Below, in pieces: positions 57,688-64,000 of a stretch of 64,000 nt of DNA. A program made the position numbers and the translations under genes. Source of the stretch: Arthrobacter sp. CJ23. GTDB taxonomy: Bacteria; Actinomycetota; Actinomycetes; Actinomycetales; Micrococcaceae. Each line of letters begins with the position of its first letter. The stretch's first letter is position 1. The DNA is taken from NCBI RefSeq assembly GCF_024741795.1, contig NZ_CP102950.1, positions 1,054,001 through 1,118,000 on the forward strand, written 5' to 3'. The notes beneath the pieces are model-generated. The model did not search any database. It was given only the letters and a program-made list of their open reading frames with translations, and was not told where the DNA came from.

Positions 57688-58398
57688 ATGCGCAGGTCAG
57701 CATCGTCCAGCGTCGCGGTTCCCGCGGCATTTCTCTTCGCCTTGCTGCTCGCCGGATGCGCCCAGCAGGCTGGGCCGCCGGCGTCGACGTCGGGCAGTCC
57801 CGCCACCTCCACAACCTCAGCCACGCCCAGCCCTACCGCCACGGCGTCGGTCTGGATGAAATACACGACGATGGACGGCACGCTCACCTTCGACCTTCCT
57901 GCGGCGTGGGACGTCACTGAGCCCGCAGGGGAGCTGGCTGAAGGCGGCGGCACCTTTGCGGAGATCAGTAACGCAGCCGGGAAGACACTGGCCTCCCTCC
58001 GGACCAACATGGCCACCGGCTCCACGTGCATTGACCGCTATCCGTACGAAGTCCTGGAGTCGCAGGAGCTGACGGCTCTGGCACAGAACGGCGCGGCTCC
58101 CCGGTACGTGTTCGAGACCCGCGGCAATGCAACCACGCCCGGGCCGGCGGACACCCCGGCGGCGGCCTACGGCATAACGTCCGTCCCGGCGCCCACGGGA
58201 GACTCGGCGTGCTACATGTTCCACTTCTTCACCTGGCCGCCCAACGCTGCCATGTTCGGGGCGTTCTACAACCCCGAGAACAACGTGACGCCCGGAGACG
58301 CTTCCCTGCCGTACCTGGAGAACGCCAAGCTGTACATGGACACCCCCGAGTACCGGGACATCAAGCGGATGATCACGTCGCTACGGCCGGCGAGCTAG
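57688..58398 (+). CDS. Lipoprotein of unknown function
   Basis: A 236-residue secreted protein. AAGGAGG precedes the ATG at 57688. The signal peptide MRRSASSSVAVPAAFLFALL ends in the lipobox LLAGC (Cys near 24), after which a Ser/Thr/Pro-rich linker (PASTSGSPATSTTSATPSPT) runs to about 52. The mature domain shows a single compact fold (GTLTFDLPAAWDVTEPAGE, TCIDRYPYEVLESQELTALA, ACYMFHFFTWPPNAAMFG). I know no function for it. It is probably anchored outside the membrane. Confidence 0.85.
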   Translation: MRRSASSSVAVPAAFLFALLLAGCAQQAGPPASTSGSPATSTTSATPSPTATASVWMKYTTMDGTLTFDLPAAWDVTEPAGELAEGGGTFAEISNAAGKTLASLRTNMATGSTCIDRYPYEVLESQELTALAQNGAAPRYVFETRGNATTPGPADTPAAAYGITSVPAPTGDSACYMFHFFTWPPNAAMFGAFYNPENNVTPGDASLPYLENAKLYMDTPEYRDIKRMITSLRPAS

Positions 58399-58429
58399 AC
58401 AGGCCGCCGCTCTCGGTAGAGTTTCGTCC

Positions 58430-58996
58430 ATGGCTACCCCGGTGTGTGTTCGCTACGCGCGCGTCGAGGATGCTGCCGAGATGGCGCGCGTGAATGTGTT
58501 GTCGTGGCGTGAGACGTACCGCGGGGTGATGGCGGACCACGTTCTCGACGACCCGGAATTGCCCGCCACCCGGGAGCGGTTCTGGACTGCCATGCTCAGC
58601 GATGAGCGCTACCGCGCGAACAGCGTCGCCGTGGCTGAGCGCGACGGCGGCATGATCGGGATCGCGATGGCGGGGCCCACGCAGAGCCCCGAGTTGGAGT
58701 GGGGCACCCATCTGTACGTGCTGTACGTGGTCGCGGCTGAGCATGGGACGGGCGCCGGGGCCGCCCTCCTGGACACCGTCGTCGGCCCGCACGATTCGGC
58801 GGCACTCTGGGTGGCCGATCCGAATCCACGGGCGCAGGCGTTCTACCGCAAGCACGGGTTCGTGGCGGACGGGACCGTGAATGTGGACGACGGTGTGCGC
58901 GAGATCCGCATGGTGCGTTCAGCGCATCCTGGCGAGCAGCCAGACCGTCCGCGGAATCGGCCAGAGGATCGCCAGGACGAGCACCGGCACCAGTGA
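58430..58996 (+). CDS. GNAT-family N-acetyltransferase
   Basis: A 188-residue acetyltransferase. The fold shows RYARVEDAAEMARVNVLSWRETY at the start, LYVLYVVAAEHGTGAGAALLD near 95 (acetyl-CoA loop HGTGAG) and ADPNPRAQAFYRKHGFVADGT near 127. TAGAGT lies seven bases before the ATG, so it may be leaderless. The substrate is unknown. Its last 78 bases overlap the convergent serine hydrolase gene; the real fold ends near residue 163, so the overlapping Arg/Gln-rich tail may be dispensable. Confidence 0.85.
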   Translation: MATPVCVRYARVEDAAEMARVNVLSWRETYRGVMADHVLDDPELPATRERFWTAMLSDERYRANSVAVAERDGGMIGIAMAGPTQSPELEWGTHLYVLYVVAAEHGTGAGAALLDTVVGPHDSAALWVADPNPRAQAFYRKHGFVADGTVNVDDGVREIRMVRSAHPGEQPDRPRNRPEDRQDEHRHQ

Positions 58997-60472
58997 AACG
59001 CCGACGTCGGGAAACTGGCGGATGATCACGAACAGGTGGGTGTCGAACCGGGCAGGGGCATAAACCAGGCACAGCCACAGGGCGAAGCCGTCGAGAGCGA
59101 GGGCCGCGGCGCCACAGGCCAGGGGAATCCACCGCTTCCGGGACGTGGCACGCCGCCGCAGCAGGAAGCGGAGCGCCAACCCCAGGCTCAGCAGCTCCGC
59201 CAACAGCAGCGTCATGGCCACCGCCCAGCTGTAGCGCTGCAGCCAGTCCTCGAACACCACGGCAGGCACCGGGGCGTGCCCGTGGAGGATCCGCAGGACG
59301 TTGGTGTCGATGGCCTTGAGCCGCGACGGGGCGGCGGTGTCGTTGCCGTTGATGACCAGGGCCACGCCGAGGCCCGCCGAGGGAACCATGGCGAGGTACG
59401 TGTGGCTGTTGCCCCATTCGCCCTGATGTTCCAGGAGCAGCGGCAACTCCTCGTCCGGGATGGGCGGGGCTGCAGGATCGGCGGACTCCACGAGTGGCCG
59501 GGTGAACCACCCCATGGCGTACCGCTTGGATCCTTCCACCTGCACCAGCGGCTCGATCATCGCCTCCACGCTCCCGGGCTGGAGGATCCGGGCGTCACGG
59601 TACCGTCCGCCGTCGAGCAGTGCCGTCAGCTCATGGCCCAGGTCCTCGGCCGAGGCGTACAGGGTGGAGGAGGGCATGCCGGTGGTGGGTGCGGGCACGT
59701 CCGTCTGGCGCCAGAACGAGCCGAACCACAGGGAATAGCCGGCGGCGGCGTTGTCCGCGAGTGCGGCAGCCCGCGTCGGATGCGAGTGCGTCATCTCCAG
59801 CGGCCCGAAGACGTGCTGTTCCAGGTAGTCGCCGAACGGCTGGCCGGACACCGTCTGCACCAGCAGGCCCAGGATGTTGAAGTTGGCGCTGGCGTAGTGG
59901 AAGGCCTCGCCCGGTTCGCGAGCCAGCGGTGCGCCTGACAGGGCGCGGACCCCTTGTTCGAGGGCCTCCGGGCCCTGCGCGTCGGAGGCCTCGAACGCCG
60001 TGTCCTTGGACGCCATGCCGCTGGCCTGGTGGAGCAGGTGGCGGACCGTGATGGCGTGCGAGCGGTCGTCGTCCAAGGTGAACCATGGCAGGTACGTCTG
60101 CACCGGCTCATCCAGCCGCAGCCGGCCGGCCTCCACCTGCTGCATCACGGCGATGGCCGTGAGGGACTTGCTGGTGGAGGCCAGCAGCACCGGCGTCTGG
60201 GCGGTCAGCGGCCGCCCGGACTCGTCCGCGCGGCCGAACGCGGCGGAGTGCACCTGGACGCCGTCACGGACGACGGCGATGGCGGCGCCCGGTATCCCCA
60301 GGGATTCGAGTTGCTCCCGCAGGAAGGCATCCACCGCTTGATATGTCTGCTCGGGATTGGCGGGCCCTGTGGGCGGCGGGCCGGCGCTGGCTGCCAGCAC
60401 ACCGCCGCCGGAGATGACAGCCGCCAGGAGGCACAGCAGGAGGCAGCGCGCTGACCAGGAAATAGTTCGCAT
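58919..60472 (-). CDS. Beta-lactamase-related serine hydrolase with membrane tail
   Basis: A 517-residue protein. A signal peptide (CLLLCLLAAVISGGGVLAASA) precedes a penicillin-binding-protein-like domain. That domain has the S-x-x-K in LLASTSKSLTAIAVM near 93, Y-x-N-type FHYASANFNILG near 190 and HQGEWGNSHTYLAMVP near 350. The C-terminus (about 405-510) has four membrane helices (WAVAMTLLLAELLSLGLALR and VSLVPVLVLAILWPI). This layout is typical of the class C/EstB group with a membrane tail in Gram-positives, whose substrates are not generally known. ATG 60472 was taken as it starts the signal peptide. The end overlaps the GNAT gene. Confidence 0.88.
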   Translation of the reverse strand: MRTISWSARCLLLCLLAAVISGGGVLAASAGPPPTGPANPEQTYQAVDAFLREQLESLGIPGAAIAVVRDGVQVHSAAFGRADESGRPLTAQTPVLLASTSKSLTAIAVMQQVEAGRLRLDEPVQTYLPWFTLDDDRSHAITVRHLLHQASGMASKDTAFEASDAQGPEALEQGVRALSGAPLAREPGEAFHYASANFNILGLLVQTVSGQPFGDYLEQHVFGPLEMTHSHPTRAAALADNAAAGYSLWFGSFWRQTDVPAPTTGMPSSTLYASAEDLGHELTALLDGGRYRDARILQPGSVEAMIEPLVQVEGSKRYAMGWFTRPLVESADPAAPPIPDEELPLLLEHQGEWGNSHTYLAMVPSAGLGVALVINGNDTAAPSRLKAIDTNVLRILHGHAPVPAVVFEDWLQRYSWAVAMTLLLAELLSLGLALRFLLRRRATSRKRWIPLACGAAALALDGFALWLCLVYAPARFDTHLFVIIRQFPDVGVSLVPVLVLAILWPIPRTVWLLARMR

Positions 60473-60549
60473 GCCCGCACCTGCACTTCGGCCGACCGTC
60501 CCTTTCACGGTATGGCCTGGCTGCCACGTAAACAATGCACGCGGCAGAG

Positions 60550-60587
60550 CGGCGGAGCACGACGGCGGTGCCTGGCTTGGGTGCCGG
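60550..60587. repeat. 38-bp direct repeat flanking hipBA, left copy
   Basis: CGGCGGAGCACGACG begins a 38-base element that matches 62238-62275 at 31 of 38 positions in the same orientation. The pair encloses the hipBA operators and both genes. Confidence 0.6.
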
Positions 60588-60602
60588 CGGTGCGTGTCGA
60601 TG

Positions 60603-60699
60603 ATGGTGAAGATCATGAACATTCCGGAGATAGCCGCGAATGTTCATGATCTTCACCATTTGAGCCCTATGCCTGCTATGGTGAATATATGGAACATTC
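60603..60699. promoter_or_regulatory. Three-copy HipB operator region
   Basis: The pattern ATGGTGAA-N7-AACATTC occurs forward at 60603-60624, inverted at 60638-60659 and forward again at 60678-60699. The first two form a perfect 21-bp inverted repeat (60603-60623 with 60639-60659). The third covers the -10 box TATGGT (60677-60682) and the hipB start codon (60689). Occupation by HipB, alone or with HipA, would shut off its own leaderless promoter. Confidence 0.8.
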
Positions 60700-60946
60700 G
60701 GTTGAAACTCCGTTCTTCCGCGCCATGGACTCAAAATCCTTTGGAGCTTCGGTCCGTAGCGCCCGTCAGGAGAGGAAGCTGACGCAGAGTGGCTTGGCCG
60801 AGCTCATCAACGCGAGCCGCCACACCATCGTCCGTCTGGAGCAGGGTGAGAACGTGTCGTTGGAAACGGCCATCGCGGCCGTGCGGGCCCTTGAGCGGGA
60901 CATCGCCCTTATTCCGCGGTTCTCACGTTTGGACGTCAAGAGGTGA
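60689..60946 (+). CDS. hipB: HipB-type antitoxin (XRE helix-turn-helix)
   Basis: An 85-residue DNA-binding antitoxin. The helix-turn-helix spans about residues 25-55 (RKLTQSGLAELINASRHTIVRLEQGENVS) with the typical ALERDIALIPRFSRL ending that contacts HipA. The N-terminal head of about 15 residues is longer than in E. coli. TATGGT lies six bases before the ATG, so it is probably leaderless. It overlaps hipA by GTGA. Confidence 0.9.
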   Translation: MEHSVETPFFRAMDSKSFGASVRSARQERKLTQSGLAELINASRHTIVRLEQGENVSLETAIAAVRALERDIALIPRFSRLDVKR

Positions 60947-62196
60947 CGCGGAACGAGCGGCTGGGGGTCTGGCTGCATGGACGGCGGATTGCCTGGCTCA
61001 CAGGAACGTCGTTACGTCCGCGGCTTGAATACCTCCCGGACCTTGTGGCTGAGTATGGTGCCGGCGCGGCACTGCTCTCGCTGTCCTTGCCGTTGCAGTC
61101 CAAAGCCATCAATGGTCCGGCAGTCCTGAACTTTTTCGACGGCCTCCTCCCCGAAGGTCAGGTGCGTGCGCACCTTGCCGAGCTGCACGGGGTCGCGTCC
61201 ACGGACATCAAAGCGTTGCTCGCTGCAGTGGGGGCTGACTGTGCCGGCGCAGTGCAAGTCCTTCCCGACGGCGTGGATCCCGAGGAGTCGGGGGAACTGC
61301 TGCCGATGACCGAGCAGGAGGTCGTGGCCGCCGTCGAGTCCCTCCCCACATGGGACCTCCCCGAGGACTTCGCCATCACCACGTCCCTTGGCGGCATCCA
61401 GTCCAAGATCCTGTTGTCCCAAAGCCTGTCCAGCGGCGATAGCCGCTGGTATTGGCCGGCCCGGGGTGCCGCCTCCACGCACATCATCAAACCCGACCCG
61501 CTTGATTCACCCATTCCGGACCTGCTGGCGGCCGAACATTGGGCGCTGGAGTTGGCCAGGGCGGCAGGACTCCGTGCGGCACGGACGCGGATGGAAAGAT
61601 TCGGCAGCCGGGACGCCCTGGTCGTGGAACGCTATGACCGGACCGAGGACCACCGGAGGATTCACCAGGAAGACTTTACGCAGCTTCTGGGGATTGCTTC
61701 CGCGGCCAAATATGATCAGTCGACTGCGGCGCCGTCACGCCTGGCGCAGGTGGCCGCGATTGCTTCGACGCACGCCCGGGATGCTGAGGCCTTCAAGATT
61801 GAGTTGTTGAAGGCTGTGGCTTTCAACGTCCTGATCGGCAACGGTGATGCCCATTCCAAGAACTACTCCGTGCTGATCCGGGAGACGGGGGAGGTACTGT
61901 TGGCGCCACTGTACGACGCCGCCCCTACGCTGCTGCTTTACGCGCGCAGCTCCAACGCGGGGCACTCAGTGGCGGGTCAGGCCCGGCTGAACTACATCAC
62001 CCTGGACCATCTTGTCCGGGAGGCCGGCAGCTGGGGAATGGGCGGCGAAAAAGCCCTCTCTTCTGTGACGGGCCTGCTTGTTGCGGCGGCGGAGGCCCGT
62101 ACTTCGGTTCCTGAGCAGCTCGCGCACCTGCCCGCCCTGCTGGCCGCCCGCGCAGAGGACCTCATTGCCGGCCGCGCGGCACGCAGGCAGCTGTGA
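60943..62196 (+). CDS. hipA: HipA-type serine/threonine kinase toxin
   Basis: A 417-residue kinase toxin from a GTG overlapping the hipB stop. HipA motifs in order: LPEGQVRAHLAELHGV near 67 and DCAGAVQVLPDG near 100, SLGGIQSKILLS near 148, THIIKPDPLDSPIPDLLAAE near 174, LVVERYDRTEDHRRIHQEDF near 223, the catalytic NVLIGNGDAHSKNYSVLI near 295 and the metal Asp in LAPLYDAAPTLL near 320. In E. coli HipA phosphorylates glutamyl-tRNA synthetase and causes persistence; whether this one has that target is not known. The usual phospho-Ser loop position is near the SLGG segment. Confidence 0.92.
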   Translation: MTRNERLGVWLHGRRIAWLTGTSLRPRLEYLPDLVAEYGAGAALLSLSLPLQSKAINGPAVLNFFDGLLPEGQVRAHLAELHGVASTDIKALLAAVGADCAGAVQVLPDGVDPEESGELLPMTEQEVVAAVESLPTWDLPEDFAITTSLGGIQSKILLSQSLSSGDSRWYWPARGAASTHIIKPDPLDSPIPDLLAAEHWALELARAAGLRAARTRMERFGSRDALVVERYDRTEDHRRIHQEDFTQLLGIASAAKYDQSTAAPSRLAQVAAIASTHARDAEAFKIELLKAVAFNVLIGNGDAHSKNYSVLIRETGEVLLAPLYDAAPTLLLYARSSNAGHSVAGQARLNYITLDHLVREAGSWGMGGEKALSSVTGLLVAAAEARTSVPEQLAHLPALLAARAEDLIAGRAARRQL

Positions 62197-62237
62197 CCGG
62201 CCTCAGGTGACACCCGCCGCCGGGCGGGGGAGCACGA

Positions 62238-62275
62238 CGGCGGAGCACGACGACGGCGCCCGGCTTAAGCCCCGG
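62238..62275. repeat. 38-bp direct repeat flanking hipBA, right copy
   Basis: This is the partner of 60550-60587, lying between the hipA stop and the convergent ArsR-SRPBCC gene. A partial third unit, GGAGCACGACGG, lies just before it at 62229. Confidence 0.6.
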
Positions 62276-62278
62276 CCC

Positions 62279-63034
62279 TCAGGTGTACAGCAGCGAGCCC
62301 GGGGTGGTGAGCTTTTGGCCGGTTTCCAGCCAGGTCTTCAGGCCGGAGAGGATCATCGGCCAGCCGCCGTAGAGTTCGTCGTTGGCGCCTTCGCGGAGCT
62401 GATCGTGCGTGACGGTGAGGTGGCAGGAATCGCCCACCTGCTCGATCTCCCACGTGACGCGGCTGGTGCCCTCGGCCGTGACCGCCTCGTCCCACAGGGC
62501 CCGCATGGTCTGCACCAGCCGGCGCGGGGGATCCACCTCCACGTTTTCACCCTCGCCCAGGACCATGCCGTTGGCCTTGGGGTTGTGCATCTCGTAGTGG
62601 CCGCCCGGCGTCCAGTCCGCGGTGTGGGTGTTGCCGAACTGGTACTTGCTGCGGATGTCGCTGTCCGTGATGGCTTCCCAGAGCAGTTCCGGGGTGGTCT
62701 TGATGTAGATTTCGAAGATCTTTTCCATGGGACTTTCCAATCTGGATTTGAGGTCGCTGAGGGCAGCGGCCCATGGTTCTGCGTACTTGCTCACCCAGCG
62801 GTCGTGGACGAGCCTGATGGGTACCGGATTCAGGAAGTGGAGCTTTTCACGCCCCCGACGGCGGGTGACCACCAGTCCGGCTTCCTCAAGGATCCTGAGG
62901 TGCTTCATGATCCCGAAGCGGGTCATGCTGAACCGTGCTTCGAGCGCGCTCAGCGTTTGCCCGTCCTCGCGGAAAAGCTCATCGAGCAGTTCCCTGCGGG
63001 TGGGGTCGGAGAGTGCCTTGAAGACGGCGTCCAT
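62279..63034 (-). CDS. ArsR winged-helix fused to SRPBCC (AHSA1-like) domain
   Basis: A 251-residue fusion. Residues 1-85 are an ArsR-type winged helix (MDAVFKALSDPTRRELLDEL, FSMTRFGIMKHLRILEEAGL) without metal-binding cysteines. Residues about 100-245 are an AHSA1-type SRPBCC ligand-binding domain (IYIKTTPELLWEAITDSDIR, GGWPMILSGLKTWLETG). Such fusions are probably ligand-responsive autorepressors. A perfect dyad GTGACT-GTTT-AGTCAC (63048-63063) lies just upstream. TATTCT lies six bases before the ATG on the minus strand, suggesting a leaderless transcript. The ligand is unknown. Confidence 0.88.
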   Translation of the reverse strand: MDAVFKALSDPTRRELLDELFREDGQTLSALEARFSMTRFGIMKHLRILEEAGLVVTRRRGREKLHFLNPVPIRLVHDRWVSKYAEPWAAALSDLKSRLESPMEKIFEIYIKTTPELLWEAITDSDIRSKYQFGNTHTADWTPGGHYEMHNPKANGMVLGEGENVEVDPPRRLVQTMRALWDEAVTAEGTSRVTWEIEQVGDSCHLTVTHDQLREGANDELYGGWPMILSGLKTWLETGQKLTTPGSLLYT

Positions 63035-63047
63035 GGGATCAGAATAG

Positions 63048-63063
63048 GTGACTGTTTAGTCAC
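63048..63063. promoter_or_regulatory. Operator of the ArsR-SRPBCC gene
   Basis: GTGACT-GTTT-AGTCAC is a perfect 6-bp dyad with a 4-base spacer. It lies immediately upstream of the -10 box TATTCT (63046-63041, minus strand). The position fits autorepression by the ArsR half of the adjacent fusion. Confidence 0.65.
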
Positions 63064-63162
63064 ATGTAAAGGGTTTTCAGGGGTTGGGGAACATCCATCG
63101 GCCATCCTGTGTTTAGGATGCCCAGAGGAACGTAACAGGGAAGTTGCTCCGGAGAGGACCGA

Positions 63163-63537
63163 ATGGACCACATGCTCATCAGCCACAACACCGAGCGGGA
63201 ACGCTTTGAACTGCTGGAGGCCGGCCGCGTGATCGGCAAGGCCGCGTACAAGGATTGGGACGGCGGTGCGTCCGCCCCTGCCGAGGGAGCCGTTCAGCAG
63301 CGGATTTTCTACCACACGGTCATCAACGAGGAATATGGCGGACAGGGCCTGGCCGGGAAGCTCGCCGCCGAGGCCCTCGACCAGACCATCGCCGCGGGCC
63401 TGAAGATGGTTCCGGTGTGCCCCTTCATCAAGAAGTTCGTGGCCAAGCACCCGGAATACGAGGCGCACGTGGTCAGGCCAAGCCAGGCCCACCTCAGCTT
63501 CCTGGACGAGGCCTTGAACAGCTCCGCCAAGGTCTGA
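63163..63537 (+). CDS. Small GNAT-like acetyltransferase (YjdJ type)
   Basis: A 124-residue protein of the short GNAT group. GGAGAGGA lies upstream of the ATG at 63163. The core is RIFYHTVINEEYGGQGLAGKLAAEALDQTI near residue 47, with the acetyl-CoA loop YGGQGLAGKL. The next strand is KMVPVCPFIKKFVAKHPEY near 85, a pattern with a conserved Cys that is typical of the YjdJ family. Function in the cell is unknown; these proteins are thought to act on small substrates or proteins. Confidence 0.82.
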   Translation: MDHMLISHNTERERFELLEAGRVIGKAAYKDWDGGASAPAEGAVQQRIFYHTVINEEYGGQGLAGKLAAEALDQTIAAGLKMVPVCPFIKKFVAKHPEYEAHVVRPSQAHLSFLDEALNSSAKV

Positions 63538-63555
63538 GCCAGCGCCGCGCGATCC

Positions 63556-64000
63556 TCAGGAGCGGGGCACGCTCTCTTTGATCGCCGCCTCGAATGCCGG
63601 CAGGCTGCGTTCGATCATGTCCTCATTCGCGGTCAGGGAGATGCGGAAGAAGCCGGGCGTTTCGAACATGACGCCCGGGAGTACCAGGACATCCCGGTGT
63701 ACGAGTGATTCGGCGAACGCCACGTCGTCGGGGATCGGGGACGGGACGTAGAGGTAGAACGCTCCTTCCGGCTGCCACATGCGGTAGCCCATGTTGCCCA
63801 GCGCCTCGACCAGCCGGTCCCGGCGGCTCTGCAGCCGGCCGATATCAATGGAGAACTTCTCCAGTTCGGGAAGGGCGTGCTGCAGCAGTGCGTTCGGGTA
63901 CACCCAGCCCATAGCCACCTGCAGGCTGTTGATGGCCGGGCGCATCTCATCCCGGCGAGGCATGGTGGGCGGCAGCGCCAGGTATCCGATCCGCTCACCA
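63556..64000 (-). CDS. Class I/II aminotransferase, partial (C-terminal half)
   Basis: The gene runs off the right edge. The visible 147 codons carry the C-terminal part of a fold-type I PLP enzyme: GERIGYLALPPTMPR at the edge (Arg after the PLP-lysine), then MGWVYPNALLQHALPELEK, GNMGYRMWQPEGAFYLYVPSP and the substrate Arg in GFFRISLTANEDMIERSL. The frame begins before the ATG at 63963, so that codon is not the start. It is probably an aspartate- or pyridoxal-dependent transaminase of the AAT superfamily; the substrate is not resolvable from this part. Confidence 0.85.
   Translation of the reverse strand, partial: GERIGYLALPPTMPRRDEMRPAINSLQVAMGWVYPNALLQHALPELEKFSIDIGRLQSRRDRLVEALGNMGYRMWQPEGAFYLYVPSPIPDDVAFAESLVHRDVLVLPGVMFETPGFFRISLTANEDMIERSLPAFEAAIKESVPRS

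Noticed and set aside
1..64000. tRNA, rRNA, CRISPR arrays, prophage or complete insertion sequences
   Set aside because: Read through the intergenic regions on both strands by eye; no cloverleaf-type or regularly spaced repeat pattern and no intact transposase was recognised. A tRNA/Rfam search would be decisive.

Overview
The window is high-GC DNA (by eye about two thirds G+C) from an actinobacterium, most likely an Arthrobacter/Pseudarthrobacter-type member of the Micrococcaceae. This is inferred from codon use, the DUF222-HNH gene, the mycobacterial-type BsaP, the CgArsR-like regulator, and many leaderless genes with TANNNT six or seven bases before the start codon. No assignment from a database was possible. 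I saw no rRNA, tRNA, CRISPR array or intact transposon.

Layout, left to right. 1-2.05 kb: end of an arsenic locus (ArsR-ArsC fusion running off the edge, aquaporin, Cys-type ArsR, ArsN-type acetyltransferase). 2.2-7.3 kb: a glycoside-hydrolase-like protein and a DUF5107 protein, overlapping. 7.4-11.6 kb: a 5-methylcytosine-linked block (McrB with a PUA/EVE-like reader domain, McrC, a small membrane protein, Vsr). 11.7-13.4 kb: a GT2 glycosyltransferase with a small membrane partner. 13.4-19.1 kb (minus): a biotin operon bioB-bsaP-bioA-bioF-bioD-P450 in which every junction is a 4-base start/stop overlap. 19.3-26.9 kb: two NCS1 permeases, a PucR regulator, and a hydantoinase/DUF917 pair. 27.1-36.8 kb: an old yellow enzyme, a FadR-type regulator, and a sugar/sugar-acid operon whose products fit a route through L-erythrulose to D-erythrose 4-phosphate.

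36.8-44.7 kb: a RecB-nuclease/helicase, a yeast-Fcy1-like cytosine deaminase, a CBS protein and Tex. 44.7-48.4 kb: an RpiR regulator with a double operator, an M20 amidohydrolase and a DUF3100 membrane protein. 48.4-51.7 kb: an accessory stretch (P-loop kinase, DUF222-HNH gene) bracketed by two copies of a hairpin repeat. 51.7-54.3 kb: a membrane protein, an MSMEG_6728-family protein and an adenine deaminase. 54.5-56.1 kb: a GC-poor orphan of unknown function. 56.3-60.5 kb: a histone-tail-like/X25-domain fusion, acylphosphatase, a lipoprotein, a GNAT enzyme and a serine hydrolase. 60.6-62.2 kb: a hipBA module with three operator copies. 62.3-64 kb: an ArsR-SRPBCC fusion, a small GNAT protein and an aminotransferase running off the right edge.

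The main metabolic stories are the biotin operon, with its cluster-protein BsaP and a P450 that lacks the ExxR motif, and the C4/C5 sugar operon. In the latter, a palindrome TCCTATAGGA sits at both the regulator's own promoter and the operon promoter.
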